Source: Planctomycetota bacterium (GTDB taxonomy: Bacteria > Planctomycetota > UBA1135 > UBA2386). Taken from it: a DNA stretch of 64,000 bases. The notes under the pieces are model-generated. The model did not search any database and was not told the DNA's origin. It saw only the letters and a program-made list of their open reading frames with translations. This document shows positions 53,780-61,715 of the stretch, one piece after another (positions within the stretch are counted from its first letter, which is position 1; every line of letters starts with the position of its first letter). The position numbers were made by a program, and so were the translations under genes. The stretch lies in contig JADJWQ010000001.1 in assembly GCA_016716265.1 (NCBI GenBank), forward strand, positions 1,674,001-1,738,000. Direction: 5' to 3'.

Positions 53780-54327
53780 AGCCCGATCACCCGCCGCACT
53801 TCGGCCAGGGCGCGATCCAGGTCGTCGTTCTCGATCACGTGATCGTAGAGGTCTTTCGCGCGCAGCTCCTCCTCGGCGATGCGGAGCCGGTCAGCGATCT
53901 CCTCCTCGGTGTTCTGACCGCGCGCGCGGATCCGACGCTCGAGCTCCGCGAGGCTCGGCGGCACGACGAACACGTAGATGCCGTCGACGCCGCGCGCCCG
54001 CAGCTGGCGCGTGCCCTGCACCTCGATCTCGAGGACGAACACGCGCCCCGCGGCGAGCGCTTCCTCCATCGGCGCGCGCAGCGTGCCGTAGCGATTGCCA
54101 TTGTAGGTGGCACTCTCGAGGAACTCGTCGCGCGCCAGCGCGGCATCGAACCCGGCCTGCGTGAGGAAGCGGTAGTCGACGCCGTCGACCTCGCCGTCGC
54201 GCTTCCGCCGGGTGGTCGCGGAGACCGAGAACTGCACGCGCGGGTCCCGGCGGAGCGCCCGGCAGACCGTCGTCTTGCCGGCTCCCGAGGGTCCGGAGAT
54301 CACCACCAGCCGTCCGCGTTGCGTCAC
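53776..54327 (-). CDS. gmk: Guanylate kinase
   Basis: 183 residues. It phosphorylates GMP to GDP. Walker A is VVISGPSGAGKTTVCRAL, followed by FSVSATTRRKRDGEVDGVDYRFLT (GMP binding), FLESATYNGNRYGTLRAPMEEALA and FVLEIEVQGTRQLR. The length is as usual for the family. It lies 37 bases after yicC and is coupled to coaC. In many bacteria the order is yicC-gmk-rpoZ-coaBC; rpoZ is absent between gmk and coaC here. Confidence 0.96.
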   Translation of the reverse strand: MTQRGRLVVISGPSGAGKTTVCRALRRDPRVQFSVSATTRRKRDGEVDGVDYRFLTQAGFDAALARDEFLESATYNGNRYGTLRAPMEEALAAGRVFVLEIEVQGTRQLRARGVDGIYVFVVPPSLAELERRIRARGQNTEEEIADRLRIAEEELRAKDLYDHVIENDDLDRALAEVRRVIGL

Positions 54328-54364
54328 GTCGCCACCTCTGCCGCCGTCCCGGCAGCCGACCGCC

Positions 54365-55252
54365 TCACTCGAGGTTCGCCGCCTGCTCCTTGAGCTTGTC
54401 GACCAGCGACTTCATGTCCACGACCGCGTGCGAAACGGCGACGTCCGGGCTCTTGCTGCCGATCGTGTTGACCTCGCGCAGCACCTCCTGGAGCAGGAAC
54501 TCCATACCGCGCCCGACCTCGCCGCCGGCCTCCAGCGTGTCGCGCAGCCGCGCGGTGTGGCTCCGCAGTCGCTGCAGCTCTTCGCTGACGTCGACGCGAT
54601 CCGCGAACAGCGCGACCTCGCGCACGACGTCGCGGTCCTCGAGCGTCGCGCCACGGTCGTCGAGGAACTCGTTGACACGCGCCAGCAGCCGCTGCCGGTA
54701 GTCCGCCGCGACCTGCGGAGCGCGCTGCTCGACCTCGCCACGCAGGGCATCGAGCCCGTCGAGGTAGCTCGCGATCGCGGTAGCGGTCCGCTCGCCCTCG
54801 ACCTCGCGCTCCTCGATCAGCGCGTCGAGTGCGGTGTCGAGCAGATCGGCGAGGTCGGCGTGCAACGCGTCACCGAGCTCCTCGGGCAGATCCTGCGCGG
54901 TGCGCAGCACGCCGGGCACCGCGAGCACGTCGCCGATCGTCACGTCGGCGAGCCCGCAGCGCGCGGCGAGTTCCTCGAGGCGGGCGGCGGTCGCGACGAA
55001 CCGCTCGACGTCGAGCACCGCATCGAGCGCCGATCCGCCGCGCCCCACCGCCGCGACGACCGCCACACTGCCGCGCGACAGCCGCGCCCTGACCCGCCGC
55101 TCGACCTCCCGCTCGAACGGTTGCAGGGCGCCCGGGAAGCGCGTCTTCACCTGCAGGCCGCGCCCGTTGACGCTGCGGACCTCGACGGTGACCTCACCGA
55201 TCGACGTCGAGCCTCGGGCCCAGCCCGAGCCGGTCATGCTGCGGATCGCCAT
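54365..55252 (-). CDS. yicC: YicC-family endoribonuclease
   Basis: 295 residues. The start MAIRSMTGSGWARG and the early VEVRSVNGRGLQVKTRFP are typical, as is the end EVNTIGSKSPDVAVSHAVVDMKSLVDKLKEQAANLE, which is the highly conserved YicC C-terminus. YicC proteins are RNases acting on small RNAs. The position before gmk is conserved in many bacteria. It lies 45 bases after secG. Confidence 0.95.
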   Translation of the reverse strand: MAIRSMTGSGWARGSTSIGEVTVEVRSVNGRGLQVKTRFPGALQPFEREVERRVRARLSRGSVAVVAAVGRGGSALDAVLDVERFVATAARLEELAARCGLADVTIGDVLAVPGVLRTAQDLPEELGDALHADLADLLDTALDALIEEREVEGERTATAIASYLDGLDALRGEVEQRAPQVAADYRQRLLARVNEFLDDRGATLEDRDVVREVALFADRVDVSEELQRLRSHTARLRDTLEAGGEVGRGMEFLLQEVLREVNTIGSKSPDVAVSHAVVDMKSLVDKLKEQAANLE

Positions 55253-55297
55253 GGGATCGCGGTCTCGCCGGACAGCAACCGCGCAGGGGCGTCCGCG

Positions 55298-55537
55298 TCA
55301 GGCCGCGTCCTGGCCCCAGGTCGCGTGCAGCAGCACGGCCGACGCCATGTAGACGCCGGCGAGGACGAACGTGACCTTGTTCACGCCGCCGCTCTTCACG
55401 CCGAACGTCTCGGCGCCGGCGCCGCCGAACGCCTCGGCCAGGCCGCCGCCCTTGCCCTCCTGCAGGAGGATCAGCACGGCGAGCAGGAGAGCGGTCGCGA
55501 AGAACACGACCCACAACAGGATGCGGACGAAACCCAT
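55298..55537 (-). CDS. secG: Protein-export membrane subunit SecG
   Basis: 79 residues with two membrane helices (ILLWVVFFATALLLAVLILL and VTFVLAGVYMASAVLL) joined by the SecG loop QEGKGGGLAEAFGGAGAETF. SecG is the third subunit of the SecYEG translocon and helps protein export. The tpiA-secG order is common in bacteria. It starts 44 bases after tpiA ends. Confidence 0.95.
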   Translation of the reverse strand: MGFVRILLWVVFFATALLLAVLILLQEGKGGGLAEAFGGAGAETFGVKSGGVNKVTFVLAGVYMASAVLLHATWGQDAA

Positions 55538-55581
55538 GTCAGGAACCTTCGGAGCGGGAGCCCTCGCAGCGACCCCCGGTG

Positions 55582-56346
55582 TTACGTGTCGAATTCGATG
55601 ATCGGGAGGAAGGTGTCGGGCTTCAGGCTCGCCCCGCCGACCAGCACGCCGTCGACGTCGTCGAGAGCCATCAGCGCCTTGACGTTGTCGGGCTTGACGC
55701 TGCCCCCGTAGAGGATGCGGATCGCCTCGCCCGCCTCGGTGCCGAGCTTCTGGGCGATCCAGCGCCGCACGAAGGCGTGGGCCTCGCCAGCCTGCTCGGT
55801 GGTCGCGACCTCGCCGGTGCCGATCGCCCAGACCGGCTCATAGGCGATCGTCAGGCGCCGGATCTCGCCGGCGACGACGTCCATCAAGGCGGTCTCGAGC
55901 TGGCGCTTCAGGACGCGATCGGTCTTGCCGCCCTTCCGCTCGTCGAGCGTCTCGCCGACGCACAGGACCGGTAGCAACGCCGCGTCGAGCGCAGCGCGCA
56001 GCTTGCGCGCCATCCAGTCATCGGGCTCGTGGAACAGGTGGCGGCGCTCGCTGTGGCCGATCAGCACGCGGTCGGCGCCGACCTCGCGCAGCATCGCTCC
56101 GGACAGCTCGCCGGTGAACGCGCCCTCGCGCTCGAAGTACAGATTCTGCGCGCCGACGCCGAGCGGCGAGCCCTGCGCGACCGCCGACACGTCGGCGAGG
56201 TAGACCGACGGTGCGAACACCGCGACCTCGCGGTCGTTGCCGTCGCCGAGCCGGCCCTTGATCGTCTTGATCAGGTCGAGGGCCCGGGACCGGTCGAGGT
56301 TCATCTTCCAGTTCCCGGCGATGTAGGGCTTCCGTCCCTCCTTCAT
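55582..56346 (-). CDS. tpiA: Triosephosphate isomerase
   Basis: 254 residues. Catalytic residues are in AGNWKMN (Lys), IGHSERRH (His) and AYEPVWAIGTGEVAT (Glu), and the phosphate-gripping ILYGGSVKPDN and VDGVLVGGASLKP are present. It interconverts dihydroxyacetone phosphate and glyceraldehyde-3-phosphate. It is the second gene of the operon, 65 bases after the DAHP synthase gene. The ATG start is clear. Confidence 0.97.
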   Translation of the reverse strand: MKEGRKPYIAGNWKMNLDRSRALDLIKTIKGRLGDGNDREVAVFAPSVYLADVSAVAQGSPLGVGAQNLYFEREGAFTGELSGAMLREVGADRVLIGHSERRHLFHEPDDWMARKLRAALDAALLPVLCVGETLDERKGGKTDRVLKRQLETALMDVVAGEIRRLTIAYEPVWAIGTGEVATTEQAGEAHAFVRRWIAQKLGTEAGEAIRILYGGSVKPDNVKALMALDDVDGVLVGGASLKPDTFLPIIEFDT

Positions 56347-56411
56347 GCGGTTCGACCTCTACGGACGTGCGTGCGTGGCCCGGCGAGCATGGGGCGTCCC
56401 GGCGCGACCGC

Positions 56412-57329
56412 TCAGTCGGCCACCGCACCTGCGGCGGCTCCCGAGCCGGCCAGCCGGCGCCCCAGCATCGGCGCGAGCGTGGCGATGTCTCGCATCAAGG
56501 AGGAAAAATCCGCGGGGAGCAGGGCCTGCGGCCCGTCGCTGAGCGCCTCGGCCGGGCGCGGGTGGACCTCGATCAGCAGCCCGTCCGCACCGACCGCGCA
56601 GGCCGCCCGCGCCATCGGCGCCACCAGCGCCCGCCGGCCGGTGCCATGGCTCGGATCGACGACGATCGGCAGCCCGGTCCGCAGCCGGAGCGCCGGCACC
56701 GCACACAGGTCGAGCAGGTAGCGCGTGGTCGGATCGAACGACCGGACGCCGCGCTCGCACAGCACGACGCGCTCGTTGCCCTCGCGCAGCACGTAGTCGG
56801 CCGCCGACAGCAGCTCGTCGAGGGTCGCGGCCGCACCGCGCTTCAACAACACCGGCATCCCACTGCGCCCGACCTCGCGCAGCAGCGGGAAGTTCTGCAT
56901 GTTGCGGGAGCCGATCTGCAGCATCGACGCGTGCCGGGCGACCAGCTCGACCTCGCGCGGGTCGAGCACCTCGGTGACGACGGGCAGACCGAACTCGCGG
57001 CCGGCCTCGGCGAGCAGGTCGAGCGCCGTGGCACCGAGCCCCTGGAACGACTCCGGCGACGTGCGCGGCTTGAACGCCCCGCCGCGCAGCAGCACCGCGC
57101 CGGCCGACGCGACCGCCGCGGCGGTCTCGAACAGCTGCTCGCGCGACTCCACCGCGCAGGGCCCGGCCATCACCACGAACCGGTCCGGGCCGAACACGAC
57201 GCCACCGCCGACGTCGACCCTCCGCGCCGCCGGCGCCGGGCGCGGCAGGATGTCATCGCGGGCCGCGGCAGGCACGCCGGGGGTCGCGGCGCTCGGCGCG
57301 GTGTCGGTGGGATGCGTGTTCGGGGCCAA
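56412..57329 (-). CDS. aroF: 3-deoxy-7-phosphoheptulonate (DAHP) synthase, class I beta type
   Basis: 305 residues if the TTG at 57329 starts it; a TGA closes the frame upstream and no ATG/GTG is available before it. GTG at 57275 (287 residues) is an equally reasonable start. Family signatures are FVVMAGPCAVESREQL, LLRGGAFKPRTSPESFQGLG, TEVLDPREVELVARHASMLQIGSRNMQNF, LLKRGAAATLDEL, PIVVDPSHGTGRR and GADGLLIEVHP. It condenses PEP and erythrose-4-phosphate, the first step to chorismate. No chorismate-mutase or ACT regulatory domain is visible. It leads the operon aroF-tpiA-secG-yicC-gmk-coaC-prmA-like. Confidence 0.92.
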   Translation of the reverse strand: MAPNTHPTDTAPSAATPGVPAAARDDILPRPAPAARRVDVGGGVVFGPDRFVVMAGPCAVESREQLFETAAAVASAGAVLLRGGAFKPRTSPESFQGLGATALDLLAEAGREFGLPVVTEVLDPREVELVARHASMLQIGSRNMQNFPLLREVGRSGMPVLLKRGAAATLDELLSAADYVLREGNERVVLCERGVRSFDPTTRYLLDLCAVPALRLRTGLPIVVDPSHGTGRRALVAPMARAACAVGADGLLIEVHPRPAEALSDGPQALLPADFSSLMRDIATLAPMLGRRLAGSGAAAGAVAD

Positions 57330-57805
57330 CGCGGGAGTGGGCGGGTCGGGCTCGGCCGGCAGACCGCGGCCGGTGAGAAGGTCGACGGCGGCTGCGCCGC
57401 GCGCACGACGTCGACTTCACCGACGGCGGAGGGCCGCGTTCGGGGGCGAGCAGGATAGGTCCGCGGCCGATGGGGGTCAATCGCACCAGCGTCGCCCCGC
57501 CGGATGCCGGCGGAGTCACCGGCATGGGCAGGGTCGACTGCCGGACACCGAGGACGCGCCGCTGTGCGGCTGGCGGATCCGACCCGGGGCGGGGTGCGCC
57601 GGAAGCCCGCCGGGCTCGTCGCGTCTGGCGACCGGGAGGTCGCTGCCGCCCCCGTCGCCCGCGGCCGTGCCGCCGCGACCTACGCTACCGCGCAACATCT
57701 TGCGTGCTGCGAAGTCGAAGCTCCGGGTCCGTCCCGGAACCGCGCGGCCTCGCGGCATCGCCGCGCGGAGATGACGGGCGACGCGGGCCAGGCTGCCCGG
57801 ACGTC
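57330..57805. other. Intergenic region before the aroF operon
   Basis: It contains the promoter region of the minus-strand aroF operon and the 3' end of the giant SBBP gene, which lies to the right on the same strand. Open frames here are Arg/Pro-rich without pattern. I see no terminator hairpin with a T-run. Confidence 0.5.
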
Positions 57806-60800
57806 TCAGCGCCAGGCTCCCTCGAACTCGAGCACGGGTCGCAACGAGTCGGCGCTGCGCTGGCCGACCTCGGTGCCCGAGCCGTCCGCACCACCGACCT
57901 TCCAGATCGACTGACCGCTCATCAACGTGGCCGGGGCGAGGCCGAGCGTGATCCCGGTCGTGTCCGACACGATCAACTTCATCGGGCTCGTCACCTGGAG
58001 GTCGGCGACGATCCACTGTGAGTAGAGCGTGATTCCATTCCACGACGCGAGCTGCGGCAGCTGCCAGGTCGCGTAGGCGCGCGTCGCACCGGACGACAGC
58101 ACGAACGCGTTCTGCGACGCGATGACGTCGGTCCGCATGAAGCAACTCGACGCGAGGCCGATGAAGCCGAGGCCGAGCGGCAGCGGTGTGCCGTTCCAGT
58201 TCGTCGTCGACCGGCCGATGAAGTTGCCGGCGTATTGCTCGGGTCCAGCGGTCGGCACGATCGAGCCTGCGGTCGAGAACAGCAGCTCGGCGCCCGGCAC
58301 CGTCGTGACCAGATCGACCCCACTCGACGGGATCACGCCGTTCGAGCCCGGACAGCCCGGGCCGATCGACCGCGAGGTCCCGGCGCGGCCACCGTGCGAC
58401 TCCGACACGGCCGAGATCGGCCAGTCCGTTCCGGTGCGGTTCGGCGCCGACGTGGTCCAGAACAGGTCGAGGACGAGGTTGTCGGTGCCGGGATCGAGAT
58501 ACGGATTCGAGAACGGGACGCGCACGGTTGGCCTGACGGAGTAGCCGGGCAGGTTGAGGCTGCCCTGGAACACCGTGCGAGGCGTCGATGCGAAGTTGTC
58601 GTCGAAGCGCGAGGAGATCTGCTCCGGCCACCTCGTCGTCGTTCCCAGGCGCGCGCGCAAAGTCCCCGCTCCGCCGACCGCGCCGATCTGGAGCACTCCT
58701 CGGAAGGTGACTGCTTCCACGGACGATCCCTGACTCCACGGAAGACCGTTGCGCTTCATCACGGTCAGCAGGCGACTCGAATCTCGATAGGGCGCGGAGA
58801 ACGGCGCTCCGACCGTCGTGCCGCCAGCCGAGTACTCGTAGCCGATCGGCCAGGTCCGAGTGCGGCGGGCATCGAGGACCGCGACGAACCCGTCGTCACC
58901 ACCGTTTGCCGATGGATCGAACGGATTCGCGAGCGGCAGGTTGGTGCTACTGGTCCAGCCACCGAGCGAGACCGAGCCGTCGGCGCCGAGGGCGGAGTCC
59001 ATGACCCGGTCGTCGCCCGAACCACCATAGTAGCTCGAGTACAATAGCCGACCCGCATTCGACACGCGCAGCGCGAACCCGTCGACGCTGCCGTTGAACG
59101 TGCTGTCGTAGCACGCCGGCGTCGTCGGGAAGTTCGACGCGGTCGTCCAGCCACCGACGACCGCGGAGTCAGCACCGTCCCAATTCACGCCATGGACCTC
59201 CTCGTCGCCGAAGCCGCCGCAGAACGAGGACACGGTGAGCCCCGAGAGGGCAGGGACGAAGCGCGACACGAAACCTTCTGAGTTCCCGCTGAAGCCGACG
59301 TCGAATGCTGCGGTCGTCATGAACGGGAAGTACGGAGTCGTCGTCTTCCCGCCGACCCAGACCGAGCCGTCGGTCTCGGCGTCCAGGGAGTAGATCTCGA
59401 TGCCGGTGACCGTGTCGCTGAGCGAGTCGAGGAAGGTCGATGCGACGAGCGAGCGGCCGTCCGCCGCGACACGGGTCACGAAGCCCGACACGCCACTCCG
59501 CTTCGTCGGCTGGAAGACCCGCGGTGTGGTCGGGAAGGTCGGCGACCGTGTCGAGCCGGCCAGGATCGTGGAGCCGTCGGTGAGCACGTCGACGGCGTAC
59601 CCGATGTCCTCGTTGACCCCACCGAGATAAGAGGAGTGCTGCAGGGTGGAGCCGGTCGCATCCAGTCGCAGCACGAAGGCATCGAAGTCACCGTTCCAAG
59701 AACGGTCGAAGGCGAGGAACGAAGTCGGGAAGTCGGGCGACCACGTGCAGCCGACGACCGTGAGTCGGCCCGCTGCCGTGTCGAGGTGGATCCCACGGAC
59801 TTCGTCGTAGCCCACACCGCCGACGTAGGTACCCCAATTGACGCGGCTACCGTCCGCCGAGAGTTGCAAGACGAATCCGTCACCCTCACGATAGACACCT
59901 CCACCGTTGTGGTAGGTCGGCTGGAACGCGAAGCTGGAGATCGGAATGCCACTTCCCGTCGTTACGCCGCCGATGGTCACGTTGCCATTGGATTCGACGT
60001 ACAGGTCGTAAGGAGTCTCCACGACTCCCAGACTTCCGACATAGGTGCCGAAGACCAGCTGCGCCGAACCCGACGAGGTGGTACGCAGGCGCGCCACGAA
60101 CATGTCCGCGTATGCACTGGTGCCCGAGAACGTCCGGTCATAGGCCGTGGGCGACGTCGGGAAGTTCGTCGAACGCGTGACTCCGGCGACGTAGACGTCG
60201 CTCCCCGACCGCTCGATCGCCACGATCCGATCGAGGCTCGAACCGCCGAGATACGTCGCCCACAACAGCGCCGGATCGACGACGGCGGCGCGCGCAGGGT
60301 CGCGCCCCGACACCGCGAAGCGAAACGCATCGTCGCCGTCGGCAACATATCGACACGCGAGCGGGCGACGCCCGCCATCCGGGAGGAGCTCGTAGGTGAC
60401 CGGCGGAGGCTGCCGGAGGTCCCCGAGCGGCGTACCGATGCACAGCTCCCCGTCGGCGGCGACGCGCACGGCCCCGCCGGTGACCCGGATCCGAAGCCGG
60501 TCCAGCTCGGCGCCCGGCTCCAGCTCGATGTCGTAGTGCAGCGTGCCTCGATCGTCGCGCAGCACGACGTCGACACCGGCGATCGGCAACGGGAACCGGA
60601 TACGGTCGAACGTCGCCACGTCGCGGTGCCATCCCACGCTGTCGGTGCCGAGCAGGAAATGGAGGACCCCGACTTGCCTGGCCTCGCCGATCGGAGTCAC
60701 CGGTTCGATACCATCGAACGTAAATCGCACCCCGGAGACGCGTCCGGTCTCGCTTCGGCCGATGGTCCAGAAGCTGCTCGTGCCGACGCAGAGGGCCCCG

Positions 60801-60946
60801 GCGCTACGAAGGGCCGAGAACCGGACGTCAGCGGGCCATTGGCCGCGGTTCTCCGCGAAGACCGGCAGCGCGATCGGGGCGGGAGGCGGTTCCTGCGGGG
60901 CGACTGCCGCCGCGAAGCCGAACCCGCTCAGGAGGATGGACAGCAT
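57806..60946 (-). CDS. Giant secreted SBBP-repeat protein (1046 aa)
   Basis: A short signal peptide (MLSILLSGFGFAAAVAPQEP) is followed by an N-terminal domain at about 28-250 (FAENRGQWPADVRFSALRSA, GVRFTFDGIEP, HYDIELEPGAELDRLRIRV) of the DUF7948 type that precedes SBBP propellers. Residues ~250-720 hold about eight SBBP-type repeats: LGGSSLDRIVAIERSGSDVY, AGVTRSTNFPTSPTAYDRTF, GDFDAFVLRLDATGSTLQHSSYLGG, SSYYGGSGDDRVMDSALGAD. The C-terminal ~160 residues form the same domain type as in other secreted proteins here (SIGPGCPGSNG ... LIVSDTTGITLGL). It is probably a cell-surface protein; no enzyme motif is seen. Codon use and base composition do not stand out. Confidence 0.88.
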   Translation of the reverse strand: MLSILLSGFGFAAAVAPQEPPPAPIALPVFAENRGQWPADVRFSALRSAGALCVGTSSFWTIGRSETGRVSGVRFTFDGIEPVTPIGEARQVGVLHFLLGTDSVGWHRDVATFDRIRFPLPIAGVDVVLRDDRGTLHYDIELEPGAELDRLRIRVTGGAVRVAADGELCIGTPLGDLRQPPPVTYELLPDGGRRPLACRYVADGDDAFRFAVSGRDPARAAVVDPALLWATYLGGSSLDRIVAIERSGSDVYVAGVTRSTNFPTSPTAYDRTFSGTSAYADMFVARLRTTSSGSAQLVFGTYVGSLGVVETPYDLYVESNGNVTIGGVTTGSGIPISSFAFQPTYHNGGGVYREGDGFVLQLSADGSRVNWGTYVGGVGYDEVRGIHLDTAAGRLTVVGCTWSPDFPTSFLAFDRSWNGDFDAFVLRLDATGSTLQHSSYLGGVNEDIGYAVDVLTDGSTILAGSTRSPTFPTTPRVFQPTKRSGVSGFVTRVAADGRSLVASTFLDSLSDTVTGIEIYSLDAETDGSVWVGGKTTTPYFPFMTTAAFDVGFSGNSEGFVSRFVPALSGLTVSSFCGGFGDEEVHGVNWDGADSAVVGGWTTASNFPTTPACYDSTFNGSVDGFALRVSNAGRLLYSSYYGGSGDDRVMDSALGADGSVSLGGWTSSTNLPLANPFDPSANGGDDGFVAVLDARRTRTWPIGYEYSAGGTTVGAPFSAPYRDSSRLLTVMKRNGLPWSQGSSVEAVTFRGVLQIGAVGGAGTLRARLGTTTRWPEQISSRFDDNFASTPRTVFQGSLNLPGYSVRPTVRVPFSNPYLDPGTDNLVLDLFWTTSAPNRTGTDWPISAVSESHGGRAGTSRSIGPGCPGSNGVIPSSGVDLVTTVPGAELLFSTAGSIVPTAGPEQYAGNFIGRSTTNWNGTPLPLGLGFIGLASSCFMRTDVIASQNAFVLSSGATRAYATWQLPQLASWNGITLYSQWIVADLQVTSPMKLIVSDTTGITLGLAPATLMSGQSIWKVGGADGSGTEVGQRSADSLRPVLEFEGAWR

Positions 60947-61136
60947 GGGTGGATACCTGAGGACGGAGGGTCGATCTGCCGGGCGCCACCGCGCTCCGAC
61001 GCCGCACGGAGAAGGCGTCCGCCGACGGTGCCGTCCTTCTCGATTTCCCGATTCGCCACCCGCTCCGTCCCGGAGCTCAGGGAGCCACGAACGCGTTGCG
61101 CTGCGCCGCAGGTACTCGGACGATCGGGTGGCCGCG

Positions 61137-61700
61137 ATGGCTGACGACCTCCCTCGAACCAGGGCCCTCGTCGATCGGCTCCGCGCCGAGGATGGCGCGG
61201 CGGCCGTCGAACTCGCGCCCGTGCTCTACCAGGAACTCCACGCGATCGCGGAACGGCTGATGCACCACGAGCGCGCGAGCCACACGCTGCAGGCGACGGC
61301 GCTCGTCCACGAGGCCTGGGTCAAGCTCGCCGGGGCGAATGCACGTCTGACCTACGACGACGACCGGCACTTCCTGAGGCTCGCAGCGCGCGTGATGCGG
61401 CAGGTCCTGGTCGACCATGCGCGCGCCGCGCGGCGCCGCGCCACCGCGCGGGAGGACGCGCTGGTCGGCCGCTATCTTCTGGCATTCGAGCGGAGGGCGA
61501 TCGACCTGCTCGGCCTCCACGATGCACTCGGCCGTCTCGAGCGGATCGACGCGACGCTCGCCGAGTTGGTAGAGGTCAGGTTCTTCGCAGGATTGACGGT
61601 CGCGGAGACCGCAAAGGCGCTCGGGGTCTCCGTCACGAGCGTCGAACGCAATTGGCGGTCAGCCCGGGCGTGGCTCCGGCGCGAGATCGGGCCGGGGTGA
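61137..61700 (+). CDS. ECF-type sigma factor (planctomycete LQATALVHEAWVKL type)
   Basis: 187 residues from ATG at 61137. Region 2 contains HAIAERLMHHERASHTLQATALVHEAWVKLAGANAR and DRHFLRLAARVMRQVLVDHARAARRRATARE. Region 4 contains LAELVEVRFFAGLTVAETAKALGVSVTSVERNWRSARAWLRREI. This subfamily, typical of Planctomycetes and relatives, is usually paired with Ser/Thr kinases, and one with WD40 repeats lies convergently 16 bases away. Sigma activity may depend on that kinase (inference). An alternative GTG lies nine bases upstream. Confidence 0.93.
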   Translation: MADDLPRTRALVDRLRAEDGAAAVELAPVLYQELHAIAERLMHHERASHTLQATALVHEAWVKLAGANARLTYDDDRHFLRLAARVMRQVLVDHARAARRRATAREDALVGRYLLAFERRAIDLLGLHDALGRLERIDATLAELVEVRFFAGLTVAETAKALGVSVTSVERNWRSARAWLRREIGPG

Positions 61701-61715
61701 CCGCGGCCCCCGGTC

